DNA of 64,000 bases from Przewalskia tangutica. Its lineage: Eukaryota > Streptophyta > Magnoliopsida > Solanales > Solanaceae. The stretch lies in assembly GCA_029844215.1 (NCBI GenBank), contig CM056729.1, forward strand, positions 6,758,001 through 6,822,000, read 5' to 3'. The position numbers and the translations under genes were made by a program. The notes beneath the pieces were generated by a model. The model worked only from the letters and a program-made list of their open reading frames with translations, was not told the origin of the DNA and ran no database searches. Of the stretch, positions 20,003 to 30,420 are shown piece by piece (position 1 is the first letter of the stretch; every line of letters starts with the position of its first letter).

Positions 20003-21173
20003 ATGGAGATAACATGTACACTTGTCTTTGAAGTTCTACTAGCTATCTTGCTTCCTCCTCTTGGTGTTTGCCTCCGCAATGGCTGCTGCACTGTAAGATC
20101 CCCTTTTTCCTATATATAAAAGATCTCTTTTTCTCTGTTGCTGAGTTCTTAGTTTCGTTGATTGTTTTTGGGGATGAACTGAAAAGGGTGTTTGATAATT
20201 GGGTCAATTGTTTTACGGGACTTAGTCATGTGAGTGTTGTTTCTTCTTGAAAGTGAAAAAAGATTCATTTTTTTGTTTAAAATTTTGATTTGGGTGATTG
20301 TATTTGGGGATGAACTGAAAAGGGTGTTTGAGACTTGGGTCAATTGTTTTAAGGGGATTTAGTCTTGTGGGTGTTGTTTCTTCTTCTTTAAAGTGAAAAA
20401 AGATACAATTTTTTTGTAATTTTTGTTTAAAAATTTGATTTGGGTGATTAGTTTTGAGGATGACCTGGCGGTTAGGCGCCAGACCTTCACGCGAGAGGTC
20501 GTGGGTAGGGCTAGGGTAAAACCGGACCGACCCGGATCGAGGACCGAATATTCAGAAAATTAGGACTGAAGACCGGATCGAATTTATCGGTCAGGTTCAA
20601 GTCTTTTTCGGTCCGGTCCGGTTATATGGACCGAATGGCAAAATACTTGTTTAACAATGAAAAAAATATGGACTGGACCGATCCTGGACCGGACCAAAAC
20701 CCGAAAATATAAATTAAAAGGATCGAGGACCTGACCGAAACTTTCGGTCCGGTCTGAACAGGGTCCGGATCTGAATTTTGTGCAGCCCTAGTCGTGGGTT
20801 CGAACTGCCTTGTGACCAAGAGGTCATGGGTTCAAGCCGTGTAAACAACTTCTTGCAGAAATGTGAGATAACTGACACTTGTAGTCCGACACTTCTCCGG
20901 ACCCCGCTGGGAGCTTAGTGCACCGGACTGCCTTTTTTTTTTTTTTTAATAGTTTTGAGGATGACCTGAAAATGGTGTTTGATAATTGGATCCATTGTTT
21001 TAGGGGATTTAGTAATGTGGGCATTTTGTTTTTGGAAATTTTTGCAGGTGGAGTTCTTGATTTGTGTGGTGTTGACCATCTTGGGCTATATTCCTGGAAT
21101 TATCTATGCTCTTTATGCAATCCTTTGGGTTGAACGTGAACCACCAACGGATCATTATGACTCTCTTGCTTGA
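20003..21173 (+). CDS. RCI2/PMP3 small hydrophobic protein gene B
   Basis: Exon 1 is 20003-20092 (30 codons): MEITCTLVFEVLLAILLPPL, then GVCLRNGCCT. The donor is GTAAG at 20093 and the acceptor is tttttgcag, ending at 21047. Exon 2 is 21048-21173: VEFLICVVLTILGYIPGIIY, then ALYAILWVERE and a hydrophilic tail ending DHYDSLA-TGA. The product is 71 residues with two hydrophobic segments (about 8-24 and 33-54). The PPLGVC...GCC and GYIPGIIYALY motifs are intact. The C-terminal tail places it with the longer RCI2 type, like gene A. The N-terminus (MEITCTLV) differs from gene A and from the usual form. The intron holds tandem repeats and a SINE that itself contains a hAT MITE. Confidence 0.85.
20468..20949 (+). 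mobile_element. SINE in RCI2 intron, interrupted by a MITE
   Basis: It is flanked by a perfect 19-bp duplication, tagttttgaggatgacctg, at 20449-20467 and 20950-20968. Without the nested MITE it is about 189 bp. It has tRNA-like B-box sequences (gtcgtgggttcgaactgcc, gtcatgggttcaagccgtg), a 3' body with ccggaccccgctgggagctt and tagtgcaccggactgcc, and a T-rich tail. The long perfect duplication implies a relatively recent insertion. Confidence 0.8.
20498..20798. mobile_element. 285-bp hAT-type MITE nested in the SINE
   Basis: The 8-bp target duplication gtcgtggg at 20498-20505 and 20791-20798 lies exactly in the SINE B-box region. The element is 20506-20790, with ends TAGGGCTAGGGT and (complement) TAGGGCTGCACA. 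The interior is built of repeated ggaccgga/tccggtcc motifs in both orientations and is self-complementary. An 8-bp duplication with imperfect inverted ends fits a hAT non-autonomous element. Confidence 0.75.
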
Positions 21174-21254
21174 TCTTTGTTGAATCCACCATTTCAGATT
21201 GTGTGGTTTTGTTCTCTTGTTTTCTTATCGTTTACGACTTGTTTGTATGCTTGT

Positions 21255-21862
21255 TACGCTTAAAATACAATGTTTGTTTTGATCGTTATTTAAATCGTAT
21301 TGTTAAATCCGTTGTTATGTGATGATAAAAAGTATCTTGTTATGGAACAATCAAATTGGTGTGATCGCGTTGTTTCCTCTACCTTGCCTTTTGTTATAAT
21401 AACTCTACCCGTACCATACATTTTTTTGTAATATTGTAAGTTTATTATTCGAATTGGTACAAATGTGACTTCGGATATAGTGTGCTCTATAACTTGCTTA
21501 TATAAGTCTGCATTGACAATTACATGGTTTCTCTATGTGTTCTGATGGGTTCTATTTCAGGATTTTGGGTTTTGGCCTTTGGGAGTTGTTAAGTTAGAAC
21601 TAGGCAAGCCCTTGGGGCTTAGTTCTAGTGGCAAAGGCCGAGCCCTGCATCATACGAACTAAGCTTGGTATTTAAGTAAAATGAGTAGAGGGGTGAACTT
21701 ATTATCCTGAGTTTCGAAGGTTGCGGTTAGATAAGTTGACCATTGATGGATTTCTCGGTCATTAAGATAAGTTGGAACTAAGCTATTGAATAGATCAACT
21801 AGTATTAGGTAAGCCTTCAACATAGAATTGGCATGTCCTTAAGATGTTGAAAGAATTTGATG
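21255..21862. repeat. Tandem segmental duplication, left copy
   Basis: Similar over about 600 bp to 23855-24477. Shared stretches include aaatacaatgtttgttttga, ccattt/ccttttgttataataactc and agttggaactaagctattga. Order and orientation are kept. It lies just downstream of RCI2 gene B. Confidence 0.6.
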
Positions 21863-22246
21863 AACCAAATTTTGCAGGAAACATCTGTTGTGCTAACTTA
21901 GCTGTGATTTAGTGTTCTTCAAATAGAGGATATCATGAGGAAAATGAAATTATTCTGTTTATTAGGCTTAGATATTCTCTTATGCATAAGATGTTTTGGC
22001 GATCTCAGATGTGTTGACAACGGTGACTCATTGTTTCGATGAATAATTACCTTTGTTTCTAGTCTAGAAAGAAGAATTTGGAGAAATTTTAGGCTTCACT
22101 GTATCACATATCTCTATTATCGGTATTCACTCTGAGACTTATTTGTCCCCTTTTTTTATTGCGATCATAAACAGTGATTTTGACGACATCACTCTTCATA
22201 TAATCTTGTGATGTACGAAAGTAGGGCACACCATAATAAACAGGTA

Positions 22247-22496
22247 CACCCATCCATCCCAATTTATATGGTCGACCAGTTTGGGGAGCCAAATGGTTTT
22301 TTTTTACTACAATTTTCTCAAACCCTTTTCATATATTGTGAATTATTAATTATGCAGACTTATACTACTTTTTATGTAGTTTTCAAATATGTAAATTTTA
22401 TTATAAATACTCGAATAATCTATATTTGAAATTGAGTAAAAGAAAGAACTGTTTGATTCTCAAAACTGGTCAACCTCATATAAATTGGGACGGATG
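22247..22496. mobile_element. 250-bp Stowaway-like MITE
   Basis: The ends are CACCCATCCATCCCAATTTA on the left and, as complement, CATCCGTCCCAATTTATATG on the right. Both continue into GACCAGTTT-type sequence and are flanked by TA at 22245 and 22497. There is no coding capacity. Confidence 0.6.
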
Positions 22497-22499
22497 TAG

Positions 22500-23854
22500 T
22501 ATTGATTACACACCCTCGAGTCACATGTGATGTGACATGAAGTCAATTTCTCCATGTGTGTCCTAGGTCCAGTGAGATATACTTGGAGAAGGTTAATTTG
22601 TGTGCTGGCAAGCTAGTTGTACAAGTGATTTTGCTTGGTCCAAATTGTATATTTTGCATTGTTGATTTAGATGGATAAAAGTTGCCTTTTAAATTTTCCA
22701 ACTGTCCAGTGACCCCCCAAAAAAGAAGAATTAAAGGAAACTTATTGATCTATGGTACATTGGTACTTGTGTGGAGCATGCTTTGGTTATTATGGGGGTG
22801 CAATACTATCATCTTCAATTCTGGAGGTGATTTAGGTACTATTAAATCTTGAACACCTTAAATATTCTTAGCGAAATTCTTGGCTTAGCTATTGGATTAC
22901 TTGTTTTATACAGTATACGTTTCTTGTGTTACCTCATCGAGGGATGTGCTTAATTCCTCTCGCTGACACTCATTTTCACTGCAAAGTGCAAGAACTTTCA
23001 GTTGATTTGTGTGTTCTCTACCAACTTGTTTGAGATTGAGGCGTAGTTATTGTTGTTGTATGATCTCTTGCAAGTACTGTACAAATGAATTTCCTGTTGG
23101 GACCATGTTTTGTTGCCATGCCCTATAATTCAATTTGTGTTTACAGATTCGAAACTATAGTAAACAGAGGGTCACTATTTTCTGTTTATGGAGTCATTAG
23201 TTTTGTGTTTGCTTTCTTTTTGATGTATGTAAGGATGACGATTGACGAGATGCCCTCAGTGCTGGAGCTAAGATCTTCACTAAGGCGAGTCAAAATGTAA
23301 AGAAGTAATTACACTAAGAAGTCAAGGGGATTCATTATATACTTGTACACAAAATAATTTTAACCTTATATATACAAAATGTAATTTCTGGTAAAGGAAA
23401 TTCAGATGAGCACCTTGTGTCCCTAATTCCGCCCCTGGATGCCCTATAGTTTTTGGTGGACAGCGTAACCATTAACTTGCAGTTATTCTGTAACTGTCTT
23501 TAAGAAAATGAATTTTGGATTTAACTTCTCAAAAACTGGTTCATTATCGAGGCGAGGATTATCTAAGATCATGTAGGTAGATAACAACTCATAACTAGTT
23601 ACACTCCCGCACGTCCAAAGTTGGATATTTGGAGCGTAGATAATATAATACAAAGACCAAATAGTGGATAAATTAAGAATTGGAATGGAGTTACTTTGAT
23701 ACCATATTAAGAAACATTCAGTGTATACATAAACTAACACTAACCGACTATAACTAGTGATAAAAATGTGGTGAGAGTGTAAATTTGATCAGTCGTTAAG
23801 TGATCCAACTTGTACTGTACTTTGCTTGTAATAATGGTTGGTGCTTATCGTATT
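22500..23854. other. Intergenic, no gene supported
   Basis: About 23270-23450 resembles a dispersed Solanaceae repeat (aagaagtcaaggggattcat ... ccctaattccgcccctggat). The rest shows no motif-bearing frame. Confidence 0.3.
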
Positions 23855-24477
23855 GTTACTTTAAATACAATGTTTGTTTTGATGGTTACTTAAAAGTTAT
23901 TTTATCGTATTATTAAATTTGTTAAGTAACTGTGGAAAGTATCATTTTATGTTACGACAGTTTTGGTGTAATCTCATCGTTACCTTTTCCCCCTTCGTAT
24001 TTTACCCTCTACCTTGCCATTTGTTATAATAACTCTACCGGAACTCTACTCTTTCTCTGTAATATTGGAAGTTTATTCGTCGAATTGGTACAATTTTGAC
24101 TCGGATGTTGTGTGCTCTATAACTTCATAAATAAGCTACATTGACAGGTACATGGTTACTCATGAGGTTTGATTGTATCAATTATTCAGGATTTTGAGTT
24201 ATGGTTGTTAAAGTCAGAACTAGGTTCCCCGGGGCTTAGTTCAAGTGGCGTAAGTCAAGTTCTGCATCATACGAATTATATTTAATTGGAAAAGGATAAA
24301 GGAAGAATTCATTATTCCGAATTTTGAAGGGTGTGGTTAGACGGGTTGACCGTTAATGAATTTCTCGCTTATAAAGAAAAGTTGGAACTAGGCTATTGAA
24401 TAGACAAGCTAGTAATAAGTAAACCTTCAACTTAAAGATATGCTTGCATTTGCATGTCCTTAAGATGATGAAAGAAT
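23855..24477. repeat. Tandem segmental duplication, right copy
   Basis: The partner of 21255-21862. Similarity stops abruptly around 24480, where the truncated Copia gag begins. The RCI2-like exons that precede the left copy are not found before this one. Confidence 0.6.
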
Positions 24478-24499
24478 ATAATGACCCAAAAGATAAGCA

Positions 24500-25046
24500 C
24501 ATATGGATGAAAGAACAAACTCAACAAGTCATCATTAGTGACTTGGTGCTGCAAGGCAACCAACTTATCAACAATCCCTTTTGCCCCTTTGACGTAACTT
24601 CCAATGGTAGCATTATCACGACGCAAGTTGTGTAATTGCGCCTTAAGTCCTCGAATCAATGGTATAAACCCAGTGGCATAGGCTACCACAAGTTTGTCCC
24701 GAGCTGTATCTGCTCCGACCAATTGAGGGAGAACGCTTTCTGAAACTGAAGCGACTATCAAACTCAAGATGAGTTGATCTCGGTGTACCCAAACCTTATA
24801 TGCGGGATTTGGTTTATCACCATCCAAAACGCGTGGTGGTATAGGTTTGCTACCATCAATATGATGGCTAAGACCGCAACCACTAATCATCAAAAGAAAT
24901 TGCGTCTTCCAAAGCAAAAAATTGGTTGAAGTGAGCTTTACAGGCAATTGGTGAGCGAGATTAGATGTAGGTGAATAAATTCGCATGACATTCGTTGAAA
25001 CAACTGAAGTTGCCAAGGTAGAAGAGCTCCCATTATTATCTCCCAT
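24500..25046 (-). pseudogene. Copia gag, truncated
   Basis: The likely start is the ATG at 25044-25046 (MGDNNGSSSTLATSV), 63 bp inside the primer site. It continues into LPVKLTSTNFLLWKTQFLLM, the Gag N-terminal motif of a large Copia group, then HIDGSKPIPP and LRRDNATIGSYVKGAKGIVD. The open frame breaks off after VTNDDLL, where sequence of the flanking duplication takes over. It therefore keeps about 180 residues of a usual 300 or more. Protease and pol are missing. Confidence 0.75.
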
Positions 25047-25108
25047 CGTTTCTGATTTTCCACGAGTTTTTTTTACCAAAAAGGGAGAACGGTTGTTAAA
25101 CCACAAAA

Positions 25109-25307
25109 GGCTCCGATACCATGAAAGAGATATTCATTCACGCTCAAAATGGGACCCTCAAAATGTGTATAGCAATAGAGAATTTATACAGTGACCCAAA
25201 CGTTGAGAAACCTACAGGAACTAGGCGAGGAGAATCAGTCTCATTATACATTACAACTTACACACCCTTTACATAGTTTAAGTATAGTAAGAATCTAAAT
25301 CCTAACA
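25109..25307 (-). mobile_element. 5' LTR and primer-binding site of the truncated Copia
   Basis: The LTR spans 25307-25122 on the minus strand (TGTTAGGATTTAGATTCTTA ... TCTCTTTCA). It is followed directly by TGGTATCGGAGCC (25121-25109), a tRNA-Met-type primer site with one change. At 186 bp it is a short LTR. No second LTR is present. Confidence 0.65.
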
Positions 25308-25309
25308 CT

Positions 25310-25470
25310 CTGTTTGGATGGTCGTTACCTGTGGTTTCATAATGTACAATATAGTATTGTATAGTATCGTATCATATTGTATTAATGAATACAATGTATC
25401 GTTTGTTGTGGTTTAGTAATATTTTTATGGTTTGGTTTGATAGTACGGTACTGTATAATAACATGTAAGT
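25310..25470. mobile_element. MITE fragment
   Basis: The sequence ctgtttggatggtcgttacc followed by repeats of tagtattgta/tcgtatcatattg resembles one end of a MITE family common in Solanaceae. The other end was not defined. Confidence 0.3.
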
Positions 25471-25569
25471 TTACTAAAATACCTTCAATTCTTAATTACA
25501 AACAAGTTTATACTATATATTAATAAAATTAAGATAAATGATAAAATAGGAAATGAATAAAACTTCTTA

Positions 25570-26250
25570 ACCTTCACCCGGAAGACAGAATCAAAGGTAG
25601 ACAACATTCAGTTGTTTCCCTTCAGTAAGAGGTAAGGCATAAAAGAAAAAAGGGAAAGACACCTTGACTTTGAAAACTCAAAGGGCTTAGGGAAGTGCAA
25701 GCTAACTAATGGGAAGGGCCAGAGATAGAGAGTGATGAAGGGGGAAGAGGAGCTTGGTAGCTTGCTCCAGTTCAGTTTCAGAGGTTCAGAAACCAAAAGC
25801 AACTCTCAGACCATTTGAGTTTGTTTATAGACTCTGCTCTGCCGCTTAGGTGACTAAGAGATAGAACATGGGTTCACCCGCTCAAAACTACAACTAGACT
25901 ACCAGTAGAGGAACTAAACGTGCAAGAAGAGGAAAAGGTGCTATCTCAATAGGTTCCGGATCGGATCGAGCAATAAGTGAAGGAGCTTGACCAATCCCAA
26001 TGAGGGAAGTAGTGAAAGAGAAGCGGAAGGGACATCTTGAACTCAGGGGGAAGGGACCTTAATGACAACAAAAGAAGTGCGTGCATTTTCCGATTAAAGA
26101 AGCCCTTGAACTCATCTCAATTCAACAAAGAAATTTTACACATGAACTCTCCCCGGGATTGGACTCTTTCTGATAGCCTTTTTGCCAGCGTAGATGAATC
26201 TAACCTCCCTTTCCTCTTTATTGATCTGTAAGAGCCAACCTTCGTTTCCC
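25570..26250. other. Probable mitochondrial DNA insertion (NUMT)
   Basis: This block differs sharply from its surroundings: GC is visibly higher, A/T runs are absent, and purine-rich phrases such as aataggttccggatcggatc and gaagcggaagggacatcttg occur. That style is typical of intergenic plant mitochondrial DNA. It has no mobile-element ends and no gene that I can identify. The call rests on composition and resemblance only, and the borders are estimates. Confidence 0.4.
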
Positions 26251-26360
26251 TCCATTTTTTGTGTGGAGTTCAAAGTGAAATAGTGCATTCATTAATTATT
26301 ACTACATGCTAATGTAAAGATGGAGACTTGTGGGACGAATAACAAATGTATGAAGAATAT

Positions 26361-27010
26361 GGGTGTTCATGGTTCGGTTTTTAATTAAAATTAAAATCAA
26401 ACCAAGTTAGTAAGTTTTTAAACTATTAGAACCAAATCAAATCAAATATAATACAAAACCATCGGTTCGGTTGTAGTCGGTTTGATTTAGTTTGATTTTT
26501 CATTTTTTAAGAATTTTAATGATATTTTTCTCTTATTTTTTTCTGCAATTAGGAAAGATTTTTTCAACTCATAATTCGTTAATACCCTTCTATTGTGATG
26601 GCTATAATTTACTTGAATTATGGAGAAAATGTCTTACGACTTATAAGTTTTAATCAAATGAATAGAGTTTATAGGAAATATAAAAGAATTTTAGGTAAAT
26701 TTCATAGTTTTCTTTGAATAAATGGTTTGGATTCACGACTTTTTTTTTAAAGATGTAAGTTCATTAAGCTATTAGAGATAAATACAATTTTGATGAAGAA
26801 GTATACAAAGTATTTAAAATTATTTATAAAATTAATATATTGTATATATAACTATAAAAATTTGTATATAAAATTTGTTTTTAATAAAACCAAACCAAAT
26901 GTAATCGGTTTAAAAAAATTCAAAACCAAACCAAAATCGAACAAATATCAGTTTATTTAATCGGTTTGATTTGACTTTCGGATCGGTTTATAACCAAACC
27001 GTGAACACCC
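26361..27010. mobile_element. 650-bp hAT-type MITE, copy 1
   Basis: The terminal inverted repeats are GGGTGTTCATGGTTCGGTTT on the left and, as complement, GGGTGTTCACGGTTTGG on the right. The subterminal parts are rich in ggttcggttt/aaccaaaccaaa in both orientations. The interior is AT-rich and matches 29163-29815, for example tttttctgcaattaggaaag. No target duplication was found by eye. Confidence 0.6.
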
Positions 27011-27945
27011 TTAATGAAGAACAATACCCCACAATATGCACTAATGATTATGAAAAAAAAATGTTTACACGAGTAGGTTACGTATAAAATAAGTACATAC
27101 TTATAAGTTTTTATGATAAGTATTAAAGGCCAATATCAAATAGTAACATATTAAACTGTATCGATTGTGTATCTTTTTTACATAAGAGTTCATCATCAGT
27201 ACAATTAATTTAGTGCCTTTTATTATAAATTATCAACCAATGTTTATTAAATAAAGCTATCAACAATTACATTATAAAGTACATGACAGTGTAAATATTT
27301 TTTAATGTAACACTAGCTTAATACATTTTTTTTCCATATATGAATGTCTTTGTTGCAGCGATCAATCCATACTTTATATATTTGCATTGTCTGCCTCCGC
27401 CATAACTAATACACACGTATAAGGTAAAAGTCTTCTTTCCAACTTTTGTACGAGACTCATTTCTTTTGTACAAATGTGCGTACGGGTAAGAGACTTCTTT
27501 TGCTCTTGTAAGCAAGATCAACCAATATTGTCATGTGTTTGAACTTTTTCTGAAAGAGGCCGAATAGTATTGTTAGCTTATGTGCTATGTCTAGTTGCCT
27601 TTCTTGAGCCACCCCATAAGGCGGCCATAGGTCATAATACATTCTTCACACAACAACTTCACTCTAAAAAACCCGTAAATGCATATATAACTTAAAACTC
27701 TTCAAAATAGGTGAGGCTAGCCTATATAAAAGACTACATGAATTTTCACATTATTGGTGAAAGGTCGATTCTCACCTTCTAATACCCTCCCTAATTCCCT
27801 CTTCGCCTAACCTCTATGTAATAATTTTTTTGTTTGTTAAAAGCCTATATAAAAGCTTAACATTCTTTTTCCCTCCATTTGAACAAGTTTCATTCTAATA
27901 CCAAAAGATGAAAGAAATATGACATCATAATCATATCTAGAAGCT
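27011..27945. other. Intergenic, no gene supported
   Basis: AT-rich with short chance frames only. Confidence 0.3.
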
Positions 27946-27949
27946 ACAA

Positions 27950-28065
27950 AAAAGGGCAGCACGGTGCACTAAGCTTCCACTATGTGCGGGGTCCGAAAAG
28001 GGGCCGAACCACAAGGATTGTTGTACGCAACCTTATTTTACATTTCTGCCAGAAACTATTTTCAC
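27950..28065 (-). mobile_element. SINE 3' fragment
   Basis: On the minus strand it reads TGCAGAAATG-like (as TGGCAGAAATGTAAAATAAG), then CGGACCCCGCACATAGTGGA, AGCTTAGTGCACCGTGCTGC. This is the 3' body of the same SINE family as 20468-20949. The head is missing. Confidence 0.55.
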
Positions 28066-28117
28066 ATCAGCTAATTCCGTGATTTTAAAGAAGACTAAAA
28101 GCAGCTCAATCATGCTA

Positions 28118-28330
28118 ATGACATCAAAATCATATTCACAACTCAATAACATAGAAACAAAAATCCTCAATCTCCATAACAAACCCAGTATTTAACCTTC
28201 CCAAATCACCCAAATACAAGCTCAACTCATTCACCACAATCTCCATTTCAACACCACATATACCCACAACTTCAAAACCTGTTTTTTCTTTACCATTGAA
28301 AGAACACCTTCTTTAATACCATTTTCTTGA
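28118..28330 (+). pseudogene. PPR gene 5' fragment, duplicate
   Basis: The ATG at 28118 opens MTSKSYSQLNNIETKILNLH, then NKPSI and a TAA. It continues in the same frame as QITQIQAQLIH after the stop. This is the same sequence as the start of the PPR pseudogene at 30421, about 2.3 kb away, with many changes and a further truncation. It is a duplicated gene fragment, clearly dead. Confidence 0.65.
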
Positions 28331-29162
28331 TCTCATTCAATCTTTATTGAAAACCAAACATTTTCTTGAGGATGAAAACGAATATTTTATGTAACTGTAG
28401 GTAGCCAATATCAAAACCCAAGAAAACACTACACTAATTTTAAAAAGAAAAACCCCTAAACATGAAAATCCTAACATGTATATTATATGTATATTTAACA
28501 GTTAGATGATAAGTGTTTAAATGTAGTAGGGAACGAGGAATCTGGTTGTTATAAATTAGGCAGGCAATTTTGTCAAGAAACTCCGTGTCCTTCTCATCCT
28601 CAATTCCTTCTAATATATCATCCCCTTCTTTACTCTTTTATTGCTTAGCATTTCCCTTTGTAACTTTCAGTTTATTAAGAAATCAGTTGTTACTTATTTG
28701 AAGCTATTTAGTGTGAGCCTACCTTAATGAAATCTAAAATCTCATTCACTCGCTTTCTTCTTGCACATTAACTTTTCTAGCAAAATCAACTATCGATAGT
28801 TTAAGTATGGAACTCGAAAAACAGTGATATTTAAGGTCAATTTTTATGTATTAACTCTAAATTTAAATGACACACGTTGTGCCACATGACATATTTTTAA
28901 TTGTTTTAGGTGCGCGAAATACACACTAATAAATATTGAGTGGCTGAGTTCTAACCCTTGACAGATACTCCCTCCGTCCATTTTACTTGTCATGTATTGA
29001 CTTGACACACTTCTTAAGGAATAAATAGAGTAAATTTTTTACCGTATTACCTCTAATTATTACTAAGTCATTTAATGATTGAAATTAATAAAACACACTT
29101 TAAAATATGTGCAATCACTAAGAATTTTCTGAACTTTCCAACCCAATAAATAATAATAAGTA
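28331..29162. other. Intergenic, with unpaired MITE-type end
   Basis: The phrase tactccctccgtccatttta near 28968 is a typical Stowaway-like end, but no matching second end was identified. No gene seen. Confidence 0.3.
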
Positions 29163-29815
29163 GGAGTGTTCATGAGTCGGTTTGGGTCGGTTTTTGGTTA
29201 GAACTAAAACCAAACTAATTAAATCGGGTTTGAATTATTAAAACCAAATCAAACCAAATATAATTCACATCCATCGGTTTGGTTATTGTCGGTTTGGTTC
29301 GGCTTGGTTCGGTTTATTTGGTTTTTATGAAACCTAACGATATTTTTCTCTTTCATGATTTTTCTGCAATTAGAAAAGAGTTTTTCACCGTTTTCGACTT
29401 ATAATCCGTTATTAACCTTTTATTTTGGCGGCCACAATTTTCTTTGACTAGAAAAATGTCATAAGATCTATAAACGTTAATCAAGTGAATAAATTTTATA
29501 AGAAATACAAAAAAAAAAGATATAGGTAAATCTCATAGTTATTTCTTTGAATTAATGAGTTTAGATTCATGACTTTCTTTTATGAAATGAGCTTAAAGTG
29601 TAAAGCTCATTAGCCTATTAGAGATGAATAAAATTTTAATAAAAAAATATACAAAGCATCAAAAATTATTTATAAAAATCAATATATTGTATATATGAAA
29701 TTATAAATTTTGTGTATACTATAATTTATTGGTTCGGTTCGTTCTTTTCTTCTTCGATTTGTTTTTAGTAAAACCAAACCAAATCAAACATTATTGATTT
29801 TTTAAAATTTGAATA
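29163..29815. mobile_element. hAT-type MITE, copy 2 (right end degraded)
   Basis: The left end, gagtgttcatgagtcggttt, and the interior (gatatttttctctttcatga, tttctgcaattagaaaagag, caatatattgtatatatgaa) match copy 1 at 26361-27010. The right terminal repeat is not recognisable. Confidence 0.55.
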
Positions 29816-29869
29816 TATATTTTGTTCGTGAAAAAGTTGTTATATGTCATGTTAAGGTGTTACATGTGC

Positions 29870-30163
29870 ATTCTTCGTATCAATATGCATATATTTTCAC
29901 AAAGAGGCTTACTCGGCAGCTGTTCATTGACTTCAGATCTAGTCTCAGCATTCGACCTTCTCCCGCTCCGACTAAGGGGATGTATTAGTGAATATTACCA
30001 TATATTCACCATATATTTTGTAATTAATAGTTGTGTATAATTATGGTAAATATAAGATTCTAATTATGATAAATATAAGATCCTTATTCTATTAGGATTC
30101 AACATTGTACACAATATATATATTTATATTAATGAAAAAGACTTTCTAAGGAAAATTAATACA
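29870..30163 (+). mobile_element. Copia 3' end: pol tail and LTR
   Basis: The purine tract ctaagggga at 29972-29980 is followed by a 183-bp LTR (29981-30163). Its ends are mirror images: TGTATTAG at the start and TTAATACA at the end. Upstream, codons reading LTSDLVSAFDLLPLRLRG look like the tail of a Copia RNase H. The rest of the element is missing. Confidence 0.55.
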
Positions 30164-30420
30164 ATTTTATAATAAACTTAATTTCTAGTTCAAATTCCAG
30201 CGGAGTCAAAATCATGAATCGATTGCATCCCATTTCCATATGTACAAGCCCTGATATCTGTAAATAGTAAAGATGCACCCAAAGTGACTCGAACACTACA
30301 ACTACCCACCAAAAAATTGAACAAAGAACAACTAGACCTCAATGATAGAAAAGTTGAGGCTAGTTATATAAATGTTCAAAATTCATTTCACTCAATTTGC
30401 ACAAATGCTCAAACTTCCCA

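Larger units (their letters stand above)
20155..21030 (+). repeat. Tandem repeats in intron of RCI2 gene B
   Basis: A unit of about 140 bp (ggggatgaactgaaaagggt ... gggtcaattgtttta ... tagtcatgtgggtgttgttt) occurs at about 20155-20290 and 20291-20440. A third copy, now split by the SINE at 20468-20949, resumes at 20950-21030. The same unit is found in the pseudogene at 13590-13797, so it predates the gene duplication. Confidence 0.65.

Noticed and set aside
28960..29162. Complete Stowaway MITE starting tactccctccgtcc
   Set aside because: Only one end is recognisable, with no matching inverted end before the hAT MITE at 29163.
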